63,365 bases of DNA from Saprospiraceae bacterium (lineage in GTDB: Bacteria > Bacteroidota > Bacteroidia > Chitinophagales > Saprospiraceae), in NCBI GenBank assembly GCA_029212405.1, contig JARGNR010000033.1, positions 1 through 63,365 on the forward strand. The letters run 5' to 3'. Every line of letters begins with the position of its first letter. The first letter of the stretch is position 1. Below, one piece after another: positions 56,117 through 63,365 of this stretch. The translations under genes were made by a program, and so were the position numbers. A model generated the notes under the pieces. That model saw nothing but the letters and a program-made list of their open reading frames with translations, was not told where the DNA came from and searched no databases.

Positions 56117-57052
56117 GTGAAAATTCTACAATTTATTTTATTCGTTTTTATTACGGGCATAGCTTCTGGGCAAGAACAAATCAATGAAAGTATGCCTTTT
56201 CAATCCGATCCGAATAAAAAGTATTCCCTTTTTATACCGTCTAATTATGAGGAGGGAGTACCCGTTACAGCTTTTTTGGCTTTGCACCCATTCAACACTT
56301 CCAGATGGAACGGAGAGACGTGGTGTGAAGAATTGGCTGATTTTGCGGAATCAAATGGTGTCTTTTTGATTTGTCCCGATGGTGGAGTGGATGGTAAAAT
56401 TGATGATGCAATTGATACAGCCTTTACTTCTTTTTTGCTTGACTCGGTCTTTCAATGGTATGATATTGATGAAACACAACTATATGCTACAGGTTTTTCC
56501 TGGGGCGGAAAAACAACATATACGTATGGCTTAAACCACATTGAGAAATTTGCTGGCCTTATGCCAATTGGTGCAGCAATTTCGATAGGAGAAATTAATG
56601 GCATTGCACAGAATGCTCAGGATGTTCCTGTTTATATCATTCATGGATCATTTGATAACCCCAATATTCGGTATTATCCGTTATTACAAGCGATGAATGA
56701 AAATGAGGCTTGTGTAGAAAGTATTCTATTAGATGGGGTAGGACATACGATAGATTTTGAAGACCAAGTAGAAATTCTGACGAATGGGTATAACTACCTT
56801 AAGAATAATGCTTGTTCTAGTACTTCTACTAATGAGCAAGTTATTAATCAAACACCTATTTTGTCACACACATGGATTAGTCAAAACGATGAGGTAGAAA
56901 TAAACAGTAATGGAGATGTCTCTTGGCAAATTTTTACCTTAGAGGGTAAGAAAATAAGACAAGGCATAGAAACCAGCACCGTTATGGACCTGACAAATGG
57001 AACGTATATAATTAGATTGGGGCAACAATCTCAACTTTTTACCGTCCATTAA
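56117..57052 (+). CDS. Secreted PHB-depolymerase-like esterase with T9SS sorting tail
   Basis: An alpha/beta hydrolase of about 311 residues. The nucleophile is S128 in GFSWGGKT; candidates for the triad are Asp in GSFDNPN (about 180) and His in GVGHTIDF (about 209), as in LpqC/feruloyl esterase-like proteins. After a short Ser/Thr linker (CSSTSTNEQ) a type A sorting-like tail follows (SWQIFTLEGKKIRQG, GTYIIRLG). A GTG at 56117 gives a clean signal peptide; a TTG at 56093 would add eight residues. It probably degrades an ester-linked polymer outside the cell. The next gene is a TlpA-type thioredoxin. Confidence 0.85.
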   Translation: MKILQFILFVFITGIASGQEQINESMPFQSDPNKKYSLFIPSNYEEGVPVTAFLALHPFNTSRWNGETWCEELADFAESNGVFLICPDGGVDGKIDDAIDTAFTSFLLDSVFQWYDIDETQLYATGFSWGGKTTYTYGLNHIEKFAGLMPIGAAISIGEINGIAQNAQDVPVYIIHGSFDNPNIRYYPLLQAMNENEACVESILLDGVGHTIDFEDQVEILTNGYNYLKNNACSSTSTNEQVINQTPILSHTWISQNDEVEINSNGDVSWQIFTLEGKKIRQGIETSTVMDLTNGTYIIRLGQQSQLFTVH

Positions 57053-57075
57053 TAAATTGATTTTAAAAAATCCCT

Positions 57076-57609
57076 ATGAAATTAACATCTTCTAATAGTA
57101 CAACAATACTTCTTGTCTTGGCCTTGCTTGGCTTTGTTGGATACAAGATATATCAAATGCCTAAATTTAGTGATGGAGAGGTTGTTCCTGGTTTTCAAGC
57201 TGAGTTGATTGACGGTTCATCTTTTGCTCTTTCGGACCTGAAAGAGAGCTATGTATTACTCGATTTTTGGGGATCTTGGTGTGGGCCATGCAGACAAGAA
57301 AGTCCAGATTTGGTTTCGTTACATAAAGCATTCAATGGTAAGTCATTTTCTGATGCAAAGGGATTTGAAATCGTAAGTGTAGCGATTGAAACCAATGAGA
57401 AAAGATGGAAAAAAGCGATACAGTCCGACAACCTAAATTGGCCACACCATATCGTTCAGTTAGACCGATTTAAAGGACAAATTGCAACACAATATGGTGT
57501 AAGAGAAATACCTACGAAGTATTTGTTGGACACGAAAGGTGAAGTGGTAATGGTCAACCCTAGTTTTGAAGAATTAAGAGCGTTTTTAGCCAGCAAGCGC
57601 GCAAATTAA
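57076..57609 (+). CDS. TlpA/ResA-like thioredoxin-family protein
   Basis: A protein of 177 residues with an N-terminal hydrophobic segment (ILLVLALLGFVGYKIY) that is either a signal anchor or a signal peptide, then a thioredoxin fold whose active site is C69-G-P-C72 (FWGSWCGPCRQ) and a cis-Pro strand IPTKYLLD. Envelope thiol-disulfide exchange. The stop overlaps the stop of the convergent gene by four bases (TTAA at 57606-57609). Confidence 0.93.
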   Translation: MKLTSSNSTTILLVLALLGFVGYKIYQMPKFSDGEVVPGFQAELIDGSSFALSDLKESYVLLDFWGSWCGPCRQESPDLVSLHKAFNGKSFSDAKGFEIVSVAIETNEKRWKKAIQSDNLNWPHHIVQLDRFKGQIATQYGVREIPTKYLLDTKGEVVMVNPSFEELRAFLASKRAN

Positions 57610-59051
57610 TATTCAATTTTTACTAAGCTCAACTTAAAGTTTCTTTCACTTGGAACCAGTAAAATACTGGAAGAAACTTGCAATGCATCTTTGAATCGAA
57701 GCTTTAGGTTTTGATATTCTGTACTCAATAAACTATTTCGCTCAAAATTACCAAGAGGGTCAAGTACATATTCACTAACGGTATTGTTACGTTTAATTTC
57801 ATCGTTGTATATCAAACGAATTCTACTGGGTGTTTTAAACAAAAAGTAAGAGCTGAAAATTCCACCATCGTCTTGCGAAAATTGTTTTTTATATAGGATC
57901 TTTTTCCAATGCTCTGTATTGTCTGGATGAACGGAGAATACGATAATATCTTCATTATAAATATCTACCCATCCTCTTCCTCCTCCATTAAATCCAGAAT
58001 TTAATCGAGCACCACCGTTAAATGAGGATCTACGATAATATTCTTTATTCATTTCAGTAAAAAGAAGAAATCCACCATCATTTCTAATGACTAGATCTCG
58101 AGTCACAAAGTCATTCAGTCTTTTCTTCTTACTTAATTTTTTGCCATATAACTCACCGAGAAAATTGAGGTCAAAGTCAAAATCTTTGATCTTTGTTTCG
58201 GGTTCTAGAGTAGCTACTGGAGTGGATAAATAAAAATAACCAGTAGCATCAAATTCACTTTCATCAGAGACTAAACCAGCTAGAATAATTCTTCTATTTT
58301 TATTATCGTAGGCCATTTCAAGATCAACGGTGAGCTTATTTTCAAATGTAAAGACATTTTCATACAGCCCATCACTACTATCTAGGCCTAATAGAATCAT
58401 TTTATGATTATCTCGATCATATTTAGAATTATCAATTTCAAAGAGCGCATTTACTTCTCCAAGATTAGAAAGTACAACACCTCTAAAGTCTTTGCGAACA
58501 TCAAATCCAATCAACTTGCTTTCCTTTCGCCATAATACACGCATTTCATCATTGTCAATGACATAGGTGTAAAATAAATCATTCTTTCGGCTGCTGAACA
58601 ATAGTGTTTTTGAACGATCTTCGGAAATTTCAAATTGAAACGATTCAATTCGGAAATTGTCAATATCTTTTAAGAAAGTGACAGAATCAATCATAGTACC
58701 GGACGAGTTGTACTTTCGAGCCCTCATATTATACAGCCTTTTCTGCCGATATCCATAGATGATTGTGAAAGCGGTATCTTGAGGAACGATACAATAGATG
58801 TCTACTCTATTGTCTTCTAATATAATTTCTCGGTCATAAAGATGTTTCATATTAATATCAAAAACCTCAACTACCTTTTCATTTCCTTTATCGCGATATA
58901 GTAATATGTTTTCATCGACCTTGCCAATTATGTCATAAGCAAAATCATTTCGAATACTCATTTCTTTGGATACCGTTACTCGTTGGGCTTGTAAAGGCAG
59001 AATAGAAGCAATTATTACTAAGGCAAGAATATATCGTAGGTGTAGAAACAT
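57606..59051 (-). CDS. Exported beta-rich protein of unknown function
   Basis: A protein of 481 residues with a signal peptide (to about LPLQAQ). The mature chain is a string of short beta strands and turns with repeated V-x-D/N and Y-x-x patterns, compatible with a beta-propeller, but without recognisable repeat signatures. A glycine/asparagine stretch (FNGGARLNSGFNGGGRGW, about 345-362) is low-complexity. No sorting tail or lipobox is visible, so it is probably periplasmic. It lies downstream of the TrpF-like gene, same strand, with 116 bp between. Confidence 0.7.
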   Translation of the reverse strand: MFLHLRYILALVIIASILPLQAQRVTVSKEMSIRNDFAYDIIGKVDENILLYRDKGNEKVVEVFDINMKHLYDREIILEDNRVDIYCIVPQDTAFTIIYGYRQKRLYNMRARKYNSSGTMIDSVTFLKDIDNFRIESFQFEISEDRSKTLLFSSRKNDLFYTYVIDNDEMRVLWRKESKLIGFDVRKDFRGVVLSNLGEVNALFEIDNSKYDRDNHKMILLGLDSSDGLYENVFTFENKLTVDLEMAYDNKNRRIILAGLVSDESEFDATGYFYLSTPVATLEPETKIKDFDFDLNFLGELYGKKLSKKKRLNDFVTRDLVIRNDGGFLLFTEMNKEYYRRSSFNGGARLNSGFNGGGRGWVDIYNEDIIVFSVHPDNTEHWKKILYKKQFSQDDGGIFSSYFLFKTPSRIRLIYNDEIKRNNTVSEYVLDPLGNFERNSLLSTEYQNLKLRFKDALQVSSSILLVPSERNFKLSLVKIEY

Positions 59052-59167
59052 AGTATCTAATGTAAAAAGAATTATTTACTATCTACACAACGATCTGAGG
59101 AATACAATAGTTTGTCTTTAGAACGGGGAAAAGAGAATATTTTCTAGATAAGGGCAGATAGAACAAA

Positions 59168-59737
59168 CTAATCAAAAATGGCTTCAAGGATGTCATCGAG
59201 TTCATCATACGACTTAAACCCTACTTTTTCTTCTTCTCCTCCTTTTAATATTATGCCCTGAATACCCATTGCTTCAATGGTATCAAAATTAACCGCTGTA
59301 AAACTAGCATCAAGAAAAACGACTTTGTTGGCAGTAATATTTTTTATCTTTTCTATTTGAGAGGCATTTAATTGGGAAACTTCAAATGGAAATGTTAGGA
59401 TTAAATGATCACTATCTTGATAGCCATCTTCCAAGGTGCAAATTCGATAAACGGTATCAAAAGAAGTAAGAGAAGTGACATCAATAAAAGGACCCACGAT
59501 AGCACTTTTTATATCTAAGGTCGATAGCGTTTCTGAAAGTGATTCAGGCACCTCCAGTCCTTCCATTTTTATCATTGTACTAGGACCTTCTACCCAATCC
59601 ACAATTTCTTTAAGTTGTGCAGGAGTCAACGCATTTTCTCCAGAAGGATCGATGTTGTATGCCATTCCTTGAACGCCCCACGCTGCAAAATATCGGGCAT
59701 CAGTCAGGTTTGAAATGTCTGTAGCAATTACTCTCAT
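59168..59737 (-). CDS. Degenerate TrpF-like beta/alpha barrel protein
   Basis: A protein of 189 residues aligned to phosphoribosylanthranilate isomerase: TrpF normally begins K-I-C-G-I-T-N-x-x-D-A, here RVIATDISNLTDARYFAAWG, so the catalytic Cys of the KICG motif is gone. The second half keeps barrel strands (KVVFLDASFTAV, MGIQGIILKGGEEEK). It is shorter than TrpF (about 205). It is encoded one base after the stop of trpS, so the two are translationally coupled. It is probably not an isomerase; what it does is unknown. Confidence 0.72.
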   Translation of the reverse strand: MRVIATDISNLTDARYFAAWGVQGMAYNIDPSGENALTPAQLKEIVDWVEGPSTMIKMEGLEVPESLSETLSTLDIKSAIVGPFIDVTSLTSFDTVYRICTLEDGYQDSDHLILTFPFEVSQLNASQIEKIKNITANKVVFLDASFTAVNFDTIEAMGIQGIILKGGEEEKVGFKSYDELDDILEAIFD

Positions 59738-59738
59738 A

Positions 59739-60761
59739 TTAGTATCTCACATTTACCAACCCAACTAAATCTTTTACTTCTTTCAACGTTTCTTGTGCTT
59801 TTTTTCTGATTTCTGAAGAACTTTGTTTGATCTGATCCTTCATGGCTCTTTTATCTGCAAGTATTTCTTCTCTATTTGCCTTAAATTGATTTGTCATTTT
59901 TGCAATGGACTCCCCAACAGCCACTTTAAGGTCACCGTACCGAAGATTTCCATCGTTATAGGTATCCATGAGCTGGTTGTGATGTTCTGTAGCACCAGAG
60001 GCCTTCAACATACTAAATAGATTTTGTACTCCTGGACTCATTGTTTCGCTTACTTCTCCTGTATCTGTTACAGCAGAACGAATTTGTTTTAAAATTCTTT
60101 TTTCATCTCCAAAAACAGCAATGTAATGTTTTTCGCCTGCGGACTTACTCATCTTTCTTGTTGGGTCAGCAGTAGACATAATCTTTGGAGTTTCGGTATG
60201 CAGACCTTGAGGCATCACAAAGTATTCTTTTCCAACTTGGTGATTAAATCTTCCAGCAATATTCCTAGAAAGCTCAAGGTGTTGATCTTGATCTTTTCCA
60301 ACAGGAACAAAGTCTGCCTTGTATATTAAAATATCTGCTGTTTGCAATACAGGGTAATCCAAGAGACCAACAGAGATAAACTTTGAAGATTTTTCTTCAT
60401 TTTGTTTTTGGGACTTGTCCTTAAATTGAGTCATTCTAGTCAATTCTCCCATACCACAAAAGCAATTGAAAATCCAGCCCAATTCGGTATGCTCTGGGAC
60501 CAATGATTGGATGAAGAGGTTGTCTGGTTTTACTCCTACGGCAATCAGGTTGGTCAATAAATCCCATGTATTTGTCCTTAGTTTTTTTACATCATAAGGC
60601 ATTGTCATCGCGTGATAATCCACCACACCATACACACAATCATATTTTTCCTGCAGATCGACCCAGTTTTTGACTGCGCCAAAATAGTTGCCCAGATGCA
60701 TATCACCAGTGGGTTGAATACAGGAAAGAACTTTTTTTCTCTTAGAATCACTCATAAGCAT
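59739..60761 (-). CDS. trpS: Tryptophanyl-tRNA synthetase
   Basis: Charges tRNA(Trp); 340 residues. The class I HIGH equivalent is MHLGN in QPTGDMHLGNYFGAV, and the KMSKS loop is intact (TRKMSKSAGEK). An ATG at 60755 (third residue) is an alternative start; the family N terminus fits both. It leads the TrpF-like gene with a 1-bp gap, an arrangement that is unexpected for a housekeeping synthetase. Confidence 0.97.
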   Translation of the reverse strand: MLMSDSKRKKVLSCIQPTGDMHLGNYFGAVKNWVDLQEKYDCVYGVVDYHAMTMPYDVKKLRTNTWDLLTNLIAVGVKPDNLFIQSLVPEHTELGWIFNCFCGMGELTRMTQFKDKSQKQNEEKSSKFISVGLLDYPVLQTADILIYKADFVPVGKDQDQHLELSRNIAGRFNHQVGKEYFVMPQGLHTETPKIMSTADPTRKMSKSAGEKHYIAVFGDEKRILKQIRSAVTDTGEVSETMSPGVQNLFSMLKASGATEHHNQLMDTYNDGNLRYGDLKVAVGESIAKMTNQFKANREEILADKRAMKDQIKQSSSEIRKKAQETLKEVKDLVGLVNVRY

Positions 60762-60847
60762 TTCATTAAATTGGTATGCAAAGATAAATTTTGATCTACT
60801 TTAGTAGAGTTTAGATGCAAGAATATTTTAAATAATAGAGGGGCTAT

Positions 60848-60874
60848 AAAAAAAGCGGAACTTAATCCGCTTTT
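60848..60874 (-). terminator. Intrinsic terminator after the IscA-like gene
   Basis: On the minus strand AAAAGCGGA (60874-60866) pairs with TCCGCTTTT (60859-60851) around TTAAGT, and the T-run continues for seven bases in total (to 60848). It lies 55 bp after the IscA-like stop and upstream of trpS. Confidence 0.85.
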
Positions 60875-60928
60875 CAAACTCTATAACCTTATGGTTAAAT
60901 CGGTTCTGCTTCTTTATAATTTTAATGA

Positions 60929-61255
60929 TTATACCGAGAAACTTTCTCCGCATCCGCAAGTTCGAGATGCATTGGGATTATTAAAATAAAACCCTTTTCC
61001 CTGTAATCCTCCTGAAAATTCTAGTGTAGTATTACAAACGTATAAGAATGATCTCAAATCGGTTACAATCTTCACTCCATTATCTTCAAAAACTTGATCC
61101 CCTTCTTTGTCTTCTACATCAAAATCCATAGTATAGGTCAACCCACTGCACCCTCCACTGGTTACAGCTACTCTGATGAAATGATCATTTCCGATCTCTC
61201 CAGATTCTTTAAGTTCAAGTATTTTATCTTTTGCGCTATCTGCTACAAATAACAT
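60929..61255 (-). CDS. HesB/IscA-family Fe-S cluster assembly protein
   Basis: A cytoplasmic A-type carrier of 108 residues that receives or transfers Fe-S clusters. The three conserved cysteines are present: C36 in VTSGGCSGLTY and C100/C102 in the CGCGESF tail. It follows the cysteine desulfurase gene (207 bp between) but has its own promoter-like sequence and terminator. IscA, SufA and ErpA cannot be told apart here, and no IscU or Suf genes are in the window. Confidence 0.94.
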   Translation of the reverse strand: MLFVADSAKDKILELKESGEIGNDHFIRVAVTSGGCSGLTYTMDFDVEDKEGDQVFEDNGVKIVTDLRSFLYVCNTTLEFSGGLQGKGFYFNNPNASRTCGCGESFSV

Positions 61256-61285
61256 ATATCAATGCATTTAATCGTGTATAGTATA

Positions 61286-61320
61286 CAAATTTAAAGTTAA
61301 TATGTTTCAACTTCTACAAA
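61286..61320 (-). promoter_or_regulatory. Candidate promoter of the IscA-like gene
   Basis: On the minus strand TTTG (61320-61317), 23 bp, TAAATTTG (61293-61286), about 30 bp before the ATG at 61255. Both boxes match; the spacer is a few bases longer than usual. Confidence 0.38.
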
Positions 61321-61462
61321 CATAAATAAGTTCCAAAAGAAAACACAGGGATAGGTATGTTTTTTATTGAAGTGGAAAAAACGGGATAGAGGATTCACAC
61401 TAGAATGATTAATGCTTTAATTTAAGAGGAAAAACCATAGTAAAAGAAAGACTAAGTTCTTT

Positions 61463-62662
61463 TTAAGAAACATCAATTCCGTCCTTAAACATTTCCCATA
61501 TTGGACTCATCTGTCTCAATTTTTCGACACCTTGTTGAACCAAGTCTATGGTACGGTCGATCTCTTCAGCTGTGGTATATCTACCCAGACTGAAACGAAT
61601 AGAACTATGTGCCATGTCTTCACTTCGACCCATTCCTATCAACACATGAGATGGATCTAAGGATGCAGAAGTACATGCAGAACCTGTGGATACGGCAATC
61701 GTCTGATTGAATGTAGCGATGAGGGCCTCACTCTCCACGAATCGAAACGCCAGATTAGAGACATTGGGTAATCTATGCGGACCATCACCGTTGAGATAAG
61801 ACTCTTCTATTTTTAAAAGCTCAGATTCTAATCGATCTCTTAAGGTTTTAATTCTGTTGCTGTCTTCATCCATACTATGTTCTAATAAGGAGGCTGCTGC
61901 ACCAAACCCAACAATCCCTGGCACATTTAACGTGCCTGATCGCATACCTTTCTCATGACCTCCTCCATCAAGTTGTGCAGTAAGTTTTACACGAGGGTTT
62001 TTACCACATACATAGATGGCACCCACTCCTTTAGGTCCGTACATTTTATGAGCACTGAAAGCCAGCAAGTGAACACCTACCTCTTTGGGAGATACTGGGA
62101 TTTTACCCATGGCTTGTGTGGCATCACTCATAAAAAGCACCCCTTTTCGCTCGCAAATCTCTCCGATTTCCTTCATGGGTTGTATGACCCCGGTTTCATT
62201 GTTGGCCCACATAATGGACACCAGTATTGTTTTTTCAGTGATTGACTTTTCTAGTTCTTCTAAATCTACCGTTCCATATTGATCGACTTTAAGGTAGGTA
62301 ACTTCACCACCTGATTTCTCAATTTTTTGACAAGCATCCAATACGGCTTTATGCTCAGTTTCTAGAGTAATGATATGTTTCCCTTTCCGATAATACATTT
62401 CAAAAATCCCTTTTAATATGAGATTGTCACCTTCTGTAGCTCCTGAGGTAAAGACAATTTCTTTTGGATCTACATTAAGTAATTGGGCGAGTTGTTTTCT
62501 CCCATTGTCTACTGCTTCTTCAGCGATCCAACCAAAAGGGTGACTTCTACTTGCGGCATTTCCTGGAATATCATGAAAATAGGGTAGCATTTTTGCTAAA
62601 ACTTCGGGATCTACTGGGGTTGTAGAGTTGTAATCCAAGTATATAAGGTCCTTTTTATTCAT
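61463..62662 (-). CDS. Cysteine desulfurase (NifS/IscS type)
   Basis: PLP enzyme that removes sulfur from cysteine to supply Fe-S clusters and thiolation; 399 residues. The PLP lysine is K206 in AFSAHKMYGPKGVGA; the persulfide cysteine lies in STGSACTSAS near 330 on the long loop typical of IscS-like proteins. The N terminus LIYLDYNSTTPVDPEV is canonical. It is the first of two Fe-S assembly genes on the minus strand, and diverges from the HAD gene. Confidence 0.96.
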   Translation of the reverse strand: MNKKDLIYLDYNSTTPVDPEVLAKMLPYFHDIPGNAASRSHPFGWIAEEAVDNGRKQLAQLLNVDPKEIVFTSGATEGDNLILKGIFEMYYRKGKHIITLETEHKAVLDACQKIEKSGGEVTYLKVDQYGTVDLEELEKSITEKTILVSIMWANNETGVIQPMKEIGEICERKGVLFMSDATQAMGKIPVSPKEVGVHLLAFSAHKMYGPKGVGAIYVCGKNPRVKLTAQLDGGGHEKGMRSGTLNVPGIVGFGAAASLLEHSMDEDSNRIKTLRDRLESELLKIEESYLNGDGPHRLPNVSNLAFRFVESEALIATFNQTIAVSTGSACTSASLDPSHVLIGMGRSEDMAHSSIRFSLGRYTTAEEIDRTIDLVQQGVEKLRQMSPIWEMFKDGIDVS

Positions 62663-62829
62663 TGTGAAATGTAATTAATAACGCAAGATACGTAAATAGC
62701 CAATGGTCTAAGCGAATAAACAAATCGCTAAAATTAATGTTTTGAGCAGAAAAAAATCAAAACGGATAAACGGCTATGTTTTTCTAAGTAAAAGATGATA
62801 TTTGTCCTGTTTCTAAACACAAACCTAGA

Positions 62830-63365
62830 ATGATTGATACAGTAATTTTTGATATGGATGGTGTGATTTGTCATACAAACCCATATCATTCCAAAGCGTT
62901 TCAAGTGTTTTTTGAAAAAAGAGGACTATATCCTACACAGCAAGAATTTGAAAGGCATATGTATGGGAAAAGCAACAGCTATATATTTTCTCATTTTTTG
63001 AAAAGAAAGATTGAGGGAGAAGAATTGCTTCATTTTGAAAATGAAAAAGAGGGATTATTCCGAGAGATTTATGCCGAACACATTGAGGCGATTGATGGTT
63101 TTTTGCCTTTTCTTGAAGGGATACTTTCGAGAAACTATAAACTAGGAGTTGCGACTTCTGCTCCGAGAGCCAATATGGACTTGATTATTGAAGGGTTAAA
63201 TATTAGAGATTGCTTTAGTTCTATGTTGGCCAGTGAAGACGTGACGATCCATAAGCCCGACCCAGAAGTATATCTACTAAGTGCCGATAATTTATCAGCT
63301 TCTCCAGATACCTGCTTGGTTTTTGAAGATTCCTATTCCGGAATATCGGCGGCGATCAATGCGAA
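62830..63365 (+). CDS. HAD-superfamily hydrolase, beta-phosphoglucomutase/phosphatase type (3' truncated)
   Basis: 178 residues before the window ends. Motif I is FDMDGV with nucleophile D8 and general acid D10; motif II is VATSAPRA; motif III lysine is in IHKPDPEVY, followed by VFEDSYSGISAA. The helical cap (residues 15-85) is the C1 type found in beta-phosphoglucomutases and small sugar-phosphate phosphatases. Substrate undetermined. Divergent from the cysteine desulfurase, 167 bp apart. Confidence 0.93.
   Translation, partial: MIDTVIFDMDGVICHTNPYHSKAFQVFFEKRGLYPTQQEFERHMYGKSNSYIFSHFLKRKIEGEELLHFENEKEGLFREIYAEHIEAIDGFLPFLEGILSRNYKLGVATSAPRANMDLIIEGLNIRDCFSSMLASEDVTIHKPDPEVYLLSADNLSASPDTCLVFEDSYSGISAAINA

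Noticed and set aside
1-63365. CRISPR array, prophage or insertion sequence
   Set aside because: No spaced direct repeats, cas, integrase, transposase or phage structural genes were seen anywhere in the window.

Overview
The window looks like a chromosomal segment of a low-GC member of the Bacteroidota, probably a marine or environmental gliding-type lineage near Saprospiria or Cytophagia. The reasons are several proteins with C-terminal 'PNP' type IX secretion (T9SS) sorting domains, a TonB-dependent receptor with a carboxypeptidase-like N-terminal domain, a PorV/PorQ-family outer-membrane protein, a LytS/LytTR two-component pair, a roughly 1100-residue SecA, promoters resembling the Bacteroidota TTTG-N(19-22)-TAnnTTTG consensus, and A-rich leaders instead of strong Shine-Dalgarno sequences. 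The finer placement is inference. I saw no rRNA, tRNA, CRISPR array, transposase or integrase.

Layout. 1-16 kb: metG with an upstream TPR membrane protein (minus strand); a two-subunit Na+/solute symporter (DUF4212 small subunit plus SSS large subunit); a DUF6503-like secreted protein; gpmI; two small lipoproteins; rlmD; a PD40 propeller lipoprotein; a GNAT acetyltransferase; then a three-gene operon of a serine hydrolase, a LytS-type histidine kinase and a LytTR regulator. Two LytTR-type repeats lie directly upstream of that operon. 16-24 kb: a large secreted CotH-kinase/lamin-tail protein, then an envelope cluster of a coiled-coil protein, a GT4 glycosyltransferase, a bactofilin and a MurG-like glycosyltransferase. 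23.6-28.5 kb (minus strand): an unusual Hsp70 with a co-transcribed single-span membrane protein that ends in a sorting-like domain, and an RsmI-type methyltransferase.

28.6-33.5 kb is the most accessory-looking stretch. It holds a secreted protein of unknown function, a LysE exporter, a zinc-metallopeptidase domain that lacks a normal N terminus and overlaps a small lipoprotein (effector/immunity-like), a frameshifted short T9SS cargo gene, and an orphan lipoprotein. 33.8-39.2 kb: secA, an M29 aminopeptidase and a D-2-hydroxyacid dehydrogenase. 39.3-48.2 kb: a three-gene surface operon (TonB-dependent receptor, 1358-residue secreted protein, PorV/PorQ-family protein) closed by a clear hairpin. 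48.4-57.6 kb: greA with a HIT/CoA-binding fusion gene, two tandem POT peptide transporters, uvrA, a secreted PHB-depolymerase-like esterase and a TlpA-like thioredoxin. 57.6-63.4 kb: an unknown exported protein, a degenerate TrpF-like barrel coupled to trpS, an IscA/HesB-type Fe-S carrier, a NifS/IscS cysteine desulfurase, and the start of a HAD hydrolase cut by the window end.

Most leads are around surface biology and regulation: the LytTR sites, the Hsp70/membrane-protein pair, the peptidase/lipoprotein pair with the neighbouring broken cargo gene, and the receptor/giant protein/PorV operon. All functional statements come from reading the sequence and from memory of families; no search was run.
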